Below, one piece after another: positions 51,894-61,092 of a stretch of 64,000 nucleotides of DNA. The position numbers and the translations under genes are program-made. This stretch comes from Paracoccus seriniphilus (lineage in GTDB: Bacteria > Pseudomonadota > Alphaproteobacteria > Rhodobacterales > Rhodobacteraceae). The DNA is taken from NCBI RefSeq assembly GCF_028553745.1, contig NZ_CP067129.1, positions 664,501 to 728,500 on the forward strand, read 5' to 3'. Numbering within the stretch: position 1 is the first letter of the stretch; every line of letters starts with the position of its first letter. The notes under the pieces are model-generated. The model searched no databases. It was given only the letters and a program-made list of their open reading frames with translations, and was not told the DNA's origin.

Positions 51894-53597
51894 CTATTCG
51901 GCGATACGATACCAGTCCGCCGCGTTCCAGATTTCGCTGTCCCAGGTGTTCAGGACCACGCCGCCCAGGGAATTGGAATGGGCCGAAACGCGGCCGCGAT
52001 CCACCAGCGGCACGACGACCATGCTGTCCTTGGTCAGCATGTCATTCATGGCGCGTGCCAGTTTTGCACGTTCCTCGATATCGCCGGTCCTGCCCAGTTC
52101 GACGACCTTTTCATCATAGGCTTCGTCGCAGAAGCGGTTGACGTTTTCGCCCTGCCACTGGTTGTCCGGGCCGGGGATCTTTTCGCAGGTATATTGCGCC
52201 AGATAGGGCTCGGGGTCGGTGCCATCGAAGTTGTTGGCATACATTTCGACATCGGCATAGAATTTCTGGAAGGTGTCGGGGGATCCGGCGTCGCCACCGA
52301 AGAATACCGATCCGTCGACGGTCTTCAGTTCGGTTTCAACACCGATTTCCGACCACCACTGCTTGATCAGCGCCTGAAAATCCTGACGCACGGCATTGAC
52401 GCTGGTCTGGAACAGCAGTGACAGTTTCTTGCCGTCCTTTTCGCGCACGCCATCGCTGCCCATGACCCAGCCGGCTTCCTCAAGCAGGGCCTTGGCGCCT
52501 TCGACATCCTGTGTCAGGCAATCGGTGTTGTCCGAGGCGAACAACTCGGGTGCGGGCACCAGGTTGCAGGTCGCGCGGCCGGCCTGACCATAGCCGATCT
52601 CGGTCAGCAATTCGCGATCGATGGCCATCGACAGGGCGCGGCGCACCCTTTCGTCGGACAGGATCGGATGGGGGTGTTTGGTCGTCGAACGTTCGCCCTC
52701 GGGCAGATCGGGCGAGGGATCGGTCATGTTCATCTCGATCCGTTCGACCAGCGTGCCGAAACCGGTGACCAATTTGCCCTGTCCGGCGGCTTCCATTCCG
52801 GCCAGAACATCGGGAGCCAGTTGCAGGTTCCAGGCATAATCGAATTCGCCCGTTTCCAGTACCGCACGCGCTGCCGATGCCGCATCGCCGCCACCTTTCA
52901 GCGTGACGGTGGCAAAGGCCGGTTTGTCCGCTTCGCGATATTCGGGGTTGGCTTCCAGCGTGACCACGTCATTGGTCTTGAATTCCACGACCCGGAAGGC
53001 GCCGGTGCCGATGGGATTGAAATTCTGTTCGGTGCAGGTCGAGGCCGCGGCCCCAAGGCAGTTTTCGAACTGGGCCTTTTGCAGCAGCGGCGAGGTCGCG
53101 CCGGTAAAGGCCGTAAAGGGGTTGGGGCGCGGTTCGGTGAAATTGATCACCACGGTCCGTTCGTCGGGCGTGTCTATGGATGCGATGCCCTCGTAGCGGG
53201 CGGCCTGCGCACAACCGCCTTCGGGATGCAGGCAATATTCTGCGGTGAACTTGGCATCGGCCGAGGTCACCGGCGTGCCGTCCGACCAGGTGACGCCCTC
53301 CTTGATCTTCCAGGTGACGGTTTTCAGATCCTCGCTGATGCCGCCATTCTCAAGGCTGGGGATTTCGGCCGCCAGTCGCGGGATGACCTCGCCCTTTTCG
53401 TTGAAGCCGGCCAGCCCTTCCAGGACCAGGCTCGAGGCCTCGACATCCTTGGTGCCCGAAGACAGATAGGGATTCATCGTGGAGGGGGCCTGCCAATAGA
53501 TGATTTTCAGCTCTCCGTCGCTGCCGCGTTCGGCCATGGCGGCGGGTGCCAGTGCCATCGAAGCCGCAGCCCCCAAAAGCAAGGTCCTCAGTTTCAT
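51894..53597 (-). CDS. ABC transporter substrate-binding protein, family 5 (operon-first copy)
   Basis: 567 residues with signal peptide MKLRTLLLGAAASMALAPAAMA and mature start ERGSDGELKIIYWQAPSTMNPYLS. Core blocks: VTWKIKEGVTWSDGTPVTSADAKF, NFNPIGTGAFRVVEFKTND, VRRALSMAIDRELLTEIGYG. It is colinear with the downstream paralogue along its full length, so the pair arose by tandem duplication. GGAGAACAAC precedes the ATG. It is first in the minus-strand operon and divergent from the double ATPase across 264 nt, which hold no recognised gene; promoters for both directions must lie there. Confidence 0.92.
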   Translation of the reverse strand: MKLRTLLLGAAASMALAPAAMAERGSDGELKIIYWQAPSTMNPYLSSGTKDVEASSLVLEGLAGFNEKGEVIPRLAAEIPSLENGGISEDLKTVTWKIKEGVTWSDGTPVTSADAKFTAEYCLHPEGGCAQAARYEGIASIDTPDERTVVINFTEPRPNPFTAFTGATSPLLQKAQFENCLGAAASTCTEQNFNPIGTGAFRVVEFKTNDVVTLEANPEYREADKPAFATVTLKGGGDAASAARAVLETGEFDYAWNLQLAPDVLAGMEAAGQGKLVTGFGTLVERIEMNMTDPSPDLPEGERSTTKHPHPILSDERVRRALSMAIDRELLTEIGYGQAGRATCNLVPAPELFASDNTDCLTQDVEGAKALLEEAGWVMGSDGVREKDGKKLSLLFQTSVNAVRQDFQALIKQWWSEIGVETELKTVDGSVFFGGDAGSPDTFQKFYADVEMYANNFDGTDPEPYLAQYTCEKIPGPDNQWQGENVNRFCDEAYDEKVVELGRTGDIEERAKLARAMNDMLTKDSMVVVPLVDRGRVSAHSNSLGGVVLNTWDSEIWNAADWYRIAE

Positions 53598-53861
53598 GTT
53601 GTTCTCCTGTTGGCGATTGCAAGGCCGAGGGTTGCGCGACACGCGATGACGAACCGTTGTCAGGTTTTTCTTGTTCATCGGGTTCCCCGTATTCTTCGGG
53701 TGATTGTTCTGGTGCGGCCATCCCTGCGGAACAGGATCAGTTCAAACGATGCCCCTTTCAAAAGCAAGACTTATCGCCTGTCAGGGCGCAGGTGGTAATC
53801 TCTTTGACTTTCAGGACGCCACCGCTAGCCTTTGCAAAGGGTCAGATCATGGGGATGCCGG

Positions 53862-55694
53862 ATGCTGGATGACAAACCGCTTGTTTCGATCGAGCAACTC
53901 CGGGTCGAGTTCCAGACCAATGACGGCGTGGTTGTCGGCGTCAAGGATATCAGCTTTGACATCAAGCCCGGCGAATGCGTCTGCGTGGTCGGGGAATCGG
54001 GATCGGGAAAATCGGTCAGTTCGCTGTCGCTGATGCGGCTGGTCGAATTCGGCGGCGGCACGATCACCCGGGGCCGACTGATGTTCGATCCCGGTGACGG
54101 AAAGGCAATTGACCTTGCGCAGCAATCCACCCCCGCGATGCGCGACATTCGCGGCAACCGGATCGGGATGATCTTTCAGGAACCGATGACCGCGCTGAAC
54201 CCGGTCTTTACCATCGGTGATCAGCTGACCGAAGGGCTGATCGCCCATCGCGGGCTGGACAAGAAAGAGGCCCGCGCCCGCGCGCTGGAAATCCTGAAAC
54301 AGGTGCGCATTCCCGAACCGGAGCGGCGGCTGGATCAATATCCGCATGAATTGTCCGGCGGGATGCGCCAGCGTGTGGTCATTGCCATCGCCATGTGCTG
54401 CGAGCCGCGCCTGTTGATCTGTGACGAGCCGACAACCGCGCTGGATGTGACAATTCAGGCTGAAATCCTGGCCCTGATCGACCGGCTGAAGCGGGAAAAA
54501 CAGATTGCGGTGATGTTCATCACCCATGACATGGCCGTGGTTGCGCAGATGGCCGACCGGGTGGTGGTCATGTATCGCGGCGACAAGGTCGAGGAAGGTA
54601 CGGTCGAACAGATATTCGAGGCTCCGCAGCAGGACTACACCAGGATGCTGCTGGCCGCCGTGCCGCGTCTGGGCGAGATGACCGGCAAACCCGCGCCCGA
54701 ACGCATGCGCGTGATGCGCGACGGATCGGTCGGGGAACCCGAACCGATCGTGGTTGCCGACCCCAAGCCATTGCTGACGGTGAAGAACCTGACAACACGC
54801 TTTGCCGTCAAGGGCGGGCTGTTGCGGCGCACGGTGGCGCAGGTTCATGCGGTCGAAGATGTCAGCTTCACCATCAATTCCGGGGAAACCATGTCGCTGG
54901 TCGGTGAATCGGGCTGTGGCAAATCAACCTGCGGGCGGTCGCTTCTGCGCTTGGTCGAACCGAATTCAGGCTCGGTCATTCTGGGGGATACCGATGTTCT
55001 GGCGCTGTCGCAATCGGGGTTGCGCAAGGCGCGGCGGGACATGCAGATGATCTTTCAGGATCCCTTCGCCAGCCTGGATCCGCATATGAAACTGTATGAT
55101 CAGGTGGCCGAGCCGATGCAGAATTACGGCATCGGCAACCGGCAAGAGCGCGAGGACCGGATCGCGCAGCTGTTTGACCGGGTCGAGCTGCCGCGCGCCT
55201 TCATGCGGCGCTATCCCCATGAAATGTCGGGTGGTCAGCGCCAGCGCATTGCCATCGCCCGTGCCCTTGCGCTGAACCCCAAGCTGATCGTGGCGGATGA
55301 GGCCGTTTCTGCGCTGGATGTCTCGGTGCAGGCGCAGGTGTTGAACCTGCTGATGGAATTGCAGCAGGATCTGGGAATCTCCATGCTGTTCATCAGCCAT
55401 GACATGGCCGTGGTCGAACGTGTCAGCCATTATGTCGGGGTCATGTATCTGGGCCGGATCGTCGAAATGGGCAGCCGCAGTCAGGTGTTCGAGAACCCCC
55501 GGCACAGCTATACCAGACAGTTGATGGCAGCGGTCCCGGTGGCCGACCCTCGTCAAAAGAAGATCAGCGAGGATCTGCAGTTCCGGCCGATTCCCTCGCC
55601 GATCCATCCAGCCGGGTTCGAGCCGGGGCCGTCCGTCTATCAAGAGGTCGCGCCAGGACATCGGGTCCTGATCGACCCGGTTACCCATGACTGA
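53862..55694 (+). CDS. Double ATP-binding subunit of a peptide/glutathione-type ABC transporter
   Basis: 610 residues with two ABC domains fused, GsiA-like. Domain 1: Walker [12 protein letters not shown], signature [12 protein letters not shown], Walker [13 protein letters not shown]. Domain 2: Walker [12 protein letters not shown], signature [12 protein letters not shown], Walker [13 protein letters not shown], where Ala replaces Pro after the catalytic Glu. The linker has the oligopeptide-type [12 protein letters not shown] segment and the C-terminal [14 protein letters not shown]. The start [17 protein letters not shown] is preferred over an ATG at 53832. It powers the permeases on the opposite strand. 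Confidence 0.93.
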   Translation: MLDDKPLVSIEQLRVEFQTNDGVVVGVKDISFDIKPGECVCVVGESGSGKSVSSLSLMRLVEFGGGTITRGRLMFDPGDGKAIDLAQQSTPAMRDIRGNRIGMIFQEPMTALNPVFTIGDQLTEGLIAHRGLDKKEARARALEILKQVRIPEPERRLDQYPHELSGGMRQRVVIAIAMCCEPRLLICDEPTTALDVTIQAEILALIDRLKREKQIAVMFITHDMAVVAQMADRVVVMYRGDKVEEGTVEQIFEAPQQDYTRMLLAAVPRLGEMTGKPAPERMRVMRDGSVGEPEPIVVADPKPLLTVKNLTTRFAVKGGLLRRTVAQVHAVEDVSFTINSGETMSLVGESGCGKSTCGRSLLRLVEPNSGSVILGDTDVLALSQSGLRKARRDMQMIFQDPFASLDPHMKLYDQVAEPMQNYGIGNRQEREDRIAQLFDRVELPRAFMRRYPHEMSGGQRQRIAIARALALNPKLIVADEAVSALDVSVQAQVLNLLMELQQDLGISMLFISHDMAVVERVSHYVGVMYLGRIVEMGSRSQVFENPRHSYTRQLMAAVPVADPRQKKISEDLQFRPIPSPIHPAGFEPGPSVYQEVAPGHRVLIDPVTHD

Positions 55695-55768
55695 GCCGCC
55701 CCTGCGGGGTGTCTGCGCTCTTGCACGGTCTGCACAATGACATAGTCTGGCGCGCAAAGGAGATCATC

Positions 55769-56935
55769 ATGCCCGTCAAGAACCGTTTTGCCGAACTTCT
55801 GCCAGAAATCACCGCATGGCGCCGTGACTTTCACGAGAACCCCGAGTTGCTGTATGAGGTGCATCGCACCGCCGGCAAGGTCGCCGAGATGCTGCGCGAA
55901 TTCGGTTGCGATGAAGTGACCGAAGGCATCGGCCGGACAGGCGTGGTCGGCGTGATCAGGGGCAAGACTGACAGCAGCAAGCGGGTCATCGGCCTGCGCG
56001 CGGATATGGACGCGCTGCCCATCCATGAACAGACCGGCGTCGACTATGCCTCGAAGACGCCGGGCGTGATGCATGCCTGCGGTCACGACGGGCATACGGC
56101 GATGCTGCTGGGCGCGGCCAAATACCTGGCCGAAACCCGCAATTTCGACGGCACGGCGGTCATGATCTTCCAGCCCGCAGAAGAGGGCGGCGCCGGTGGC
56201 GATGCCATGGTCAAGGACGGGCTGGTCGAACGCTGGGGGATTCAGGAATTCTACGGCATGCACAACATGCCGGGGGTGCCGGTCGGGCAGTTCGCGATCA
56301 AGCCGGGCGCGATGATGGCGGCTGCCGATGAATTCGACATCACCGTGACCGGCAAGGGCGGCCATGCCGCCAAGCCGCATGATTGCGTTGACACGACCCT
56401 GACGGCGGCGCAGATCATCGTTGCCCTGCAATCGGTCGTGGCACGCAATATCGATCCTTTGCAGAATGCGGTCATATCGGTCTGTGTCGTGTCCACGGAT
56501 TCGACGGCGCATAACGTGATTCCGCAGGTCGTCAAGCTGAAGGGCACGGCTCGCAGCCTGGATGCCGGAGTGCGCAGTCAGTTGGAAGAGGGCATCCGGC
56601 GTGTCGCGACCAATGTCGCCGCCGCCATGGGGGCCGTGGCCGAGGTGGATTACCATCGTGGCTACCCGGTGACCGTGAATGACGACCAGGCGACGGAATG
56701 GGCCGCCGAAGTGGCCCGCCAGATCTCCGGAGATGTCGATATGAGCATGCAGCCGATGATGGCCGGTGAGGATTTCAGCTATATGCTGAACGAACGCCCG
56801 GGCGCCTATATCTTTCTGGGCAACGGAGATTCGGCCATGGTCCACCACCCGGCGTACAATTTCAACGATGATGCGATCCCGGCCGGTTCAAGCTGGTATG
56901 CCCAGATGGTCGAGATGCGCATGCCGGCCGCCTGA
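55769..56935 (+). CDS. M20 family amidohydrolase (hippurate hydrolase-like)
   Basis: 388 residues. GLRADMDALPIHEQTG (Asp), HACGHDGHTAMLLGAAKYL (Cys/His metal ligands), FQPAEEGGAGGDAMVKDGL (Glu-Glu) and the C-terminal GEDFSYMLNERPGAYIFLGNGD and HHPAYNFND blocks place it with the metal-dependent amino-acid amidohydrolases. It would hydrolyse N-acyl amino acids or small amides. AAAGGAG lies 7 nt upstream. It is 74 nt after the ABC ATPase on the same strand, so uptake and hydrolysis of one substrate class is plausible. Confidence 0.92.
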   Translation: MPVKNRFAELLPEITAWRRDFHENPELLYEVHRTAGKVAEMLREFGCDEVTEGIGRTGVVGVIRGKTDSSKRVIGLRADMDALPIHEQTGVDYASKTPGVMHACGHDGHTAMLLGAAKYLAETRNFDGTAVMIFQPAEEGGAGGDAMVKDGLVERWGIQEFYGMHNMPGVPVGQFAIKPGAMMAAADEFDITVTGKGGHAAKPHDCVDTTLTAAQIIVALQSVVARNIDPLQNAVISVCVVSTDSTAHNVIPQVVKLKGTARSLDAGVRSQLEEGIRRVATNVAAAMGAVAEVDYHRGYPVTVNDDQATEWAAEVARQISGDVDMSMQPMMAGEDFSYMLNERPGAYIFLGNGDSAMVHHPAYNFNDDAIPAGSSWYAQMVEMRMPAA

Positions 56936-57012
56936 TCCGCGGGGCGGAATTGTCGCGCTGATACCGCGTGATGTCGGAATCGCGATGGTCGGGACGCGAA
57001 AAACCTGACGAA

Positions 57013-57051
57013 ATGCTGAATGCGGCAGGTCGATACGACCGCATTCAGCAT
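57013..57051 (+). promoter_or_regulatory. Long hairpin in the purU leader
   Basis: ATGCTGAATGCGG (57013-57025) is exactly complementary to CCGCATTCAGCAT (57039-57051), with a possible inner GGTCG/CGACC stem (57028-57032 with 57036-57040) as an alternative. It ends one base before the GAAAAGG ribosome-binding region of purU. No T-tract follows, so it is more likely to be a translational control or mRNA-stability element than a terminator; no known riboswitch class was recognised. Confidence 0.55.
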
Positions 57052-57071
57052 GAAAAGGACGACGTCATCAG

Positions 57072-57956
57072 ATGAACAGCTATACCTTGCGCGTCACCTG
57101 CGGGACGGCCCGCGGCATCGTGGCCGCCATCTCCGGACTTCTTGCGGCGCAGGATTGCAACATTACCGACAGCGCCCAGTTTGACGATTCGGAAACCGGA
57201 CGCTTCTTCATGCGGATGAGCTTTCGCTCCGAGGGTGGTGCGACTGTCGAAACCCTGCGCGCGGCATTCGAGCCGATCGCGAAGAAATTCGGCATGGAGT
57301 ATGAAATCGGTGACGACGCCGTGAAGAAGAAGGTTCTGATCATGGTGTCGCGATTCGGGCATTGCCTGAACGATCTGCTGTATCGCTGGCGGATTGGTGC
57401 GCTGCCGATTGATATCGTCGGGGTCGTGTCCAACCACCATGATTACCAGAAGGTCGTCGTGAACCATGACATCCCCTTCCACATGATGCGTGTCACCCCC
57501 CAGAACAAACCCGAGGTCGAGGCCCAGCAGATGGCCCTGGTCGAGGAAACCGGGGCCGAACTGATTGTTCTGGCGCGCTACATGCAGGTTCTCTCTGACC
57601 AGATGTGCCAGAAGATGTCGGGCCGGATCATCAATATCCACCATTCCTTCCTGCCCAGCTTCAAGGGCGCCAATCCCTACAAACAGGCCTATGAGCGCGG
57701 TGTGAAGCTGATCGGTGCGACAAGCCACTACGTGACCGCCGATCTGGACGAAGGCCCGATCATCGAACAGGACACCGTGCGTGTGACCCATGCGCAATCG
57801 CCGGGCGACTATGTGTCCCTTGGGCGCGACGTGGAATCGCAGGTTCTGTCGCGCGCGGTTCATGCTCATATTCACGGGCGGGTGTTCCTGAACGGTTCCA
57901 AGACGGTGGTCTTTCCCGCCTCTCCGGGAAGCTACATGTCCGAGCGGATGGGCTGA
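57072..57956 (+). CDS. purU: Formyltetrahydrofolate deformylase
   Basis: 294 residues. An N-terminal ACT domain (NSYTLRVTCGTARGIVAAISGLLAAQDCNI, about 1-85) precedes the formyltransferase-like catalytic domain (IMVSRFGHCLNDLLYRW, VSNHHDY, LARYMQVLSDQMCQKM, NIHHSFLPSFKGANPYKQA, GATSHYVTADLDEGPIIEQ). It hydrolyses 10-formyl-THF to formate and THF, balancing one-carbon pools; the ACT domain is the likely regulatory site. A strong leader hairpin precedes it. Confidence 0.96.
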   Translation: MNSYTLRVTCGTARGIVAAISGLLAAQDCNITDSAQFDDSETGRFFMRMSFRSEGGATVETLRAAFEPIAKKFGMEYEIGDDAVKKKVLIMVSRFGHCLNDLLYRWRIGALPIDIVGVVSNHHDYQKVVVNHDIPFHMMRVTPQNKPEVEAQQMALVEETGAELIVLARYMQVLSDQMCQKMSGRIINIHHSFLPSFKGANPYKQAYERGVKLIGATSHYVTADLDEGPIIEQDTVRVTHAQSPGDYVSLGRDVESQVLSRAVHAHIHGRVFLNGSKTVVFPASPGSYMSERMG

Positions 57957-57962
57957 TCCCAT

Positions 57963-57992
57963 GAAAAATCCCCGCCAGCGCATGGCGGGGAT
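57963..57992 (-). terminator. Intrinsic terminator of the BMP transporter operon
   Basis: A perfect 10-bp stem (57968-57977 with 57983-57992) with a GCGCA loop; on the minus strand it is followed by TTTTT. It lies 34 nt beyond the BMP gene stop and also just after the converging purU stop, so it probably serves both. Confidence 0.88.
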
Positions 57993-58026
57993 CCATCGTC
58001 TGCAGTGACGGCCCGGTGTGTCAGGC

Positions 58027-59106
58027 TTACTGCGGGATCTCGGCGTCGATGCCTTCGACATAGAAGTTCATGCCCGACAGTTCCTCGTCGCTGGCCACCT
58101 GACCCTCGGCCAGCCAGGGGGTGCCATCGGCCTTGTTCAGCGGGCCGGTGAAAGGATGGTATTCGCCCGAGGCGATCATGTCCTTCAGGGCCAGCGCCTC
58201 TTCCTTGACCTCGGCGGGAACCGCCTCGGTGATTTCGCCGATCTCGACTTCTCCGCCGGCGATTCCGGCCCAGGTCCTTTCGGAAGTCCAGGTGCCATCC
58301 AGCACCTTGCCGACCCGGTCGATGTAATAGGGGGCCCAATTGTCGATAATGGCCGAAACGCGCGGGCTGGGCGCGAAATTCGACATGTCGCTGGCCTGGC
58401 CAAAGCCGATGGCGCCGGCTTCCTGGGCCTTGGCCAAGGGGGCGGTCGAATCGGTGTGCTGCAGGATCACATCGACGCCTTCGGCCAGCAGGGCCGAGGC
58501 TGCGTCGGCCTCTTTGGCGGGATCGAACCAGCTGTAGGCCCAGACGATCTTCATCTCGACATCCGGGTTGACCTTGCGGGCATGGATGAAGCTGGAGTTA
58601 ATGCCTTGGATCACCTCGGGGATCGGGAAGGATCCGATATAGCCGATCTTGTTCGATTTGGTCATGCGTCCGGCGATGGTGCCCATCACGGCTCGGCCTT
58701 CGTAGAAGCGCGCATCATAGGTCGAGACATTCTCGGCCCGCTTGTAGCCGGTGGCATGTTCGAATTTCACGTCGGGGAACTTGGCGGCGACATTCATCAC
58801 CGCATCCATGAAGCCAAAGCTGGTGGCAAAGATCAGCTTGTTGCCCGCCAGTGCCAGTTGGGTCAGCGCGCGTTCGGCATCGGCCCCTTCGGGGACGCTT
58901 TCGATATAGGTGGTTTCGATCTTGTCGCCATATTCGGCCTCGATCGCCTGACGGGCCAGGTCGTGCTGATAGGTCCAGCCGCCATCACCGACGGGTCCGA
59001 CATAGATGAAGCCGACCTTCAGCGGTTCGTCCTGTGCAAAGGCGGGAGCGGCCAGTCCGATGGCCGACAGGGCTGCCGCGCTGGCCAATAGTTTTCTGCG
59101 ATTCAT
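58027..59106 (-). CDS. BMP (basic membrane protein / PnrA-like) ABC substrate-binding protein
   Basis: 359 residues. The signal region MNRRKLLASAAALSAIGLAAPAFA has twin Arg residues but no full Tat motif. KVGFIYVGPVGDGGWTYQHD, ATSFGFMDAVMNVAAKFPDVKFEHATG and GYIGSFPIPEVIQGINSSF are typical of the BMP family, whose characterised members bind purine nucleosides. It is the last gene of a four-gene ABC operon. Ligand is inferred. Confidence 0.93.
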   Translation of the reverse strand: MNRRKLLASAAALSAIGLAAPAFAQDEPLKVGFIYVGPVGDGGWTYQHDLARQAIEAEYGDKIETTYIESVPEGADAERALTQLALAGNKLIFATSFGFMDAVMNVAAKFPDVKFEHATGYKRAENVSTYDARFYEGRAVMGTIAGRMTKSNKIGYIGSFPIPEVIQGINSSFIHARKVNPDVEMKIVWAYSWFDPAKEADAASALLAEGVDVILQHTDSTAPLAKAQEAGAIGFGQASDMSNFAPSPRVSAIIDNWAPYYIDRVGKVLDGTWTSERTWAGIAGGEVEIGEITEAVPAEVKEEALALKDMIASGEYHPFTGPLNKADGTPWLAEGQVASDEELSGMNFYVEGIDAEIPQ

Positions 59107-59131
59107 GAGATGCTCTCCTGTTTGGCTGCGC

Positions 59132-60019
59132 CTAGCGCAGCGCGTGAAAATTCTGACCGAGCGATCCGGGCGAGGCCTTGCCCGCGCTGCGGCTGAGTTT
59201 CTGGCGCGCCGAAATCATCACCAGAACAATGATCGTGGCAAGATAGGGTGCCATGGACAATAATTGCACCGGAACCGACACGCCTGCCGCCTGCAACCGC
59301 AGTTGCAGCACGGTGACGCCGCCGAACAGCCAGGCCCCCGCCAGCACGCCAAGCGCCGTCCAGTTCGAGAAGACCACGATTGCCAGCGCGATCCAGCCGG
59401 CACCGGCGGTCATGCCCTCGGTCCATTGCAGAACCGTGGCGATGGAAATGAAGGCACCGCCAACCCCGGCCATCGCCCCGCCAAAGGCAATCGCCGCGAC
59501 GCGAACACCGCGCACCGAATAGCCGAGCGCATGGGCGGCATCATGGTTTTCCCCGACGCCGCGCAGGATCAGCCCGGGGCGGGTGCGATTCAGGAACCAC
59601 CAGACCAGCGGCACCATCAGCAGCCCCAGCCAGACGATCCAGTTGATCCCCAGCGGGCCGGGCGTCATCGCGGGGGCCTTGATCCCCTCCAGAGGTTTGC
59701 CAAACAGTGCCGCCAGTCCCAGCCCGAACAGGGTCAGCGCCAGCCCCGAGGCCACCTGGTTGGCCAGAAGCACTTGGGTCAGCAGCGCGAAGATCAGCGA
59801 AATCGTCGCGCCTGCCAGCGCCGCAACCAGAAATCCGATCATCGGGCTGCCGGTGGCATAGGCGGCGGCAAACCCGGCCAGAGCACCGGTGATCATCATG
59901 CCCTCGACCCCCAGATTCAGCACTCCGGCGCGTTCGGCGACCAATTCGCCAAGGGCTGCGAAAAGGATTGGCGTGGCAGCGGCAAGCAGCAGCAGAAAGA
60001 CGGAAAGCGGGTCGATCAT
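59132..60019 (-). CDS. ABC transporter permease (nucleoside, BMP-linked; second permease)
   Basis: 295 residues, about eight hydrophobic segments. GELVAERAGVLNLGVEGMMITGALAGF and AGAGWIALAIVVFSNWTALGVLAGAWLFGG match the branched-chain/ribose-type permeases paired with BMP proteins. It overlaps the upstream permease by 4 nt and precedes the BMP gene by 25 nt. Confidence 0.92.
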   Translation of the reverse strand: MIDPLSVFLLLLAAATPILFAALGELVAERAGVLNLGVEGMMITGALAGFAAAYATGSPMIGFLVAALAGATISLIFALLTQVLLANQVASGLALTLFGLGLAALFGKPLEGIKAPAMTPGPLGINWIVWLGLLMVPLVWWFLNRTRPGLILRGVGENHDAAHALGYSVRGVRVAAIAFGGAMAGVGGAFISIATVLQWTEGMTAGAGWIALAIVVFSNWTALGVLAGAWLFGGVTVLQLRLQAAGVSVPVQLLSMAPYLATIIVLVMISARQKLSRSAGKASPGSLGQNFHALR

Positions 60020-61092
60020 GCGGCGATCCTCCGGGCAATGCGGAACCGGGTCAGCAGGTCGAAACCCAGCAGGAAGAACAGCAACATGCCCTGAAAGACC
60101 TGAACGGTCGCGGCAGGCAGCTGCAATGTCAGCTGCGCCAGTTCACCGCCAATATAGGTCAGCGCCAGCAGCAAGCCTGCCAGCAGGATGCCGACGGGAT
60201 GCAGGCGACCCAGAAAGGCGACGATGATGGCGGTAAAGCCATAGCCCGATCCGAAGCTGTCGGTGATCTGTCCCGCAGGTCCGGCGACCTCGAACAGTCC
60301 GGCCATGCCCGCCAATGCGCCCGACAGACCAAGGCAGAAGGCGACCAGCGTTTCGGGTTTGACGCCGGCAAAACGTGCCGCGCGCGGGGCCAACCCTGCG
60401 GCGCGGATGTGAAAACCGCGGATGTGGCGGTTCATCAATCCCCATGTCAGAAGAATGGCGATCGCCGCCGCGACAACGCCCCAATGCGCGCCGGTTCCGG
60501 CGATCAGTTCAGGGTTCGAGGCGGGGGGATATTGCTGCAGGTTGCGCGATCCGGGAAAGCCGAAGCCTTCGGGGTTCTTCATCGGGCCGAATGCCATCCA
60601 GGCGGCGATCTTTTCCGCCACATAGACCAGCATCAGCGACACGAGGATCTCGGATGAGCCGAACCAGTTGCGCAGCAGGGCGGGGATCATTCCCCAGGCC
60701 CAGCCGCCAAGCGCCCCGGCGAGCACCATGGCCGGAAAGATCCACATGCCCTCGGAGGGATAGGCGGCCAGGGCGACGGCGGCACCGGTGATGCCGCCGA
60801 TGATATATTGCCCCTCGGCACCGATATTCCAGATGCCTGCGCGAAAGCCGATGGCCAGTCCGGATGCGATCAGGATCAGCGGGGCCGCCTTGACCAGCAA
60901 TTGCGGGCGGGAATAGCTGGAGGCCATGCCGAAAAGCGGATCCCAGAAGATCGTGCGGATCGCGGCCACCGGGTCATAGCCCATGACGGCAAACAGCAGC
61001 CCGCCGGTAATCATCGTGGCCAGAACGGCAAGCAGCGGTGTTGCCACCTGCCACATGGTCGAGGTTTCTGTGCGGGGAACCAGACGGATCAT
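60016..61092 (-). CDS. ABC transporter permease (nucleoside, BMP-linked; first permease)
   Basis: 358 residues, with about eight to ten hydrophobic segments. FRAGIWNIGAEGQYIIGGITGAAVALAAY is the conserved NIGAEGQ signature of this permease family; SFGSGYGFTAIIVAFLGRLHPVGILLAG is the C-terminal conserved region. It overlaps both neighbouring genes by 4 nt, so the whole ATPase-permease-permease block is translationally coupled. Confidence 0.93.
   Translation of the reverse strand: MIRLVPRTETSTMWQVATPLLAVLATMITGGLLFAVMGYDPVAAIRTIFWDPLFGMASSYSRPQLLVKAAPLILIASGLAIGFRAGIWNIGAEGQYIIGGITGAAVALAAYPSEGMWIFPAMVLAGALGGWAWGMIPALLRNWFGSSEILVSLMLVYVAEKIAAWMAFGPMKNPEGFGFPGSRNLQQYPPASNPELIAGTGAHWGVVAAAIAILLTWGLMNRHIRGFHIRAAGLAPRAARFAGVKPETLVAFCLGLSGALAGMAGLFEVAGPAGQITDSFGSGYGFTAIIVAFLGRLHPVGILLAGLLLALTYIGGELAQLTLQLPAATVQVFQGMLLFFLLGFDLLTRFRIARRIAA

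Noticed and set aside
53598..53861. Small gene in the divergent ABC spacer
   Set aside because: Short frames exist on both strands, but none has a ribosome-binding site and a composition unlike the antisense frames.
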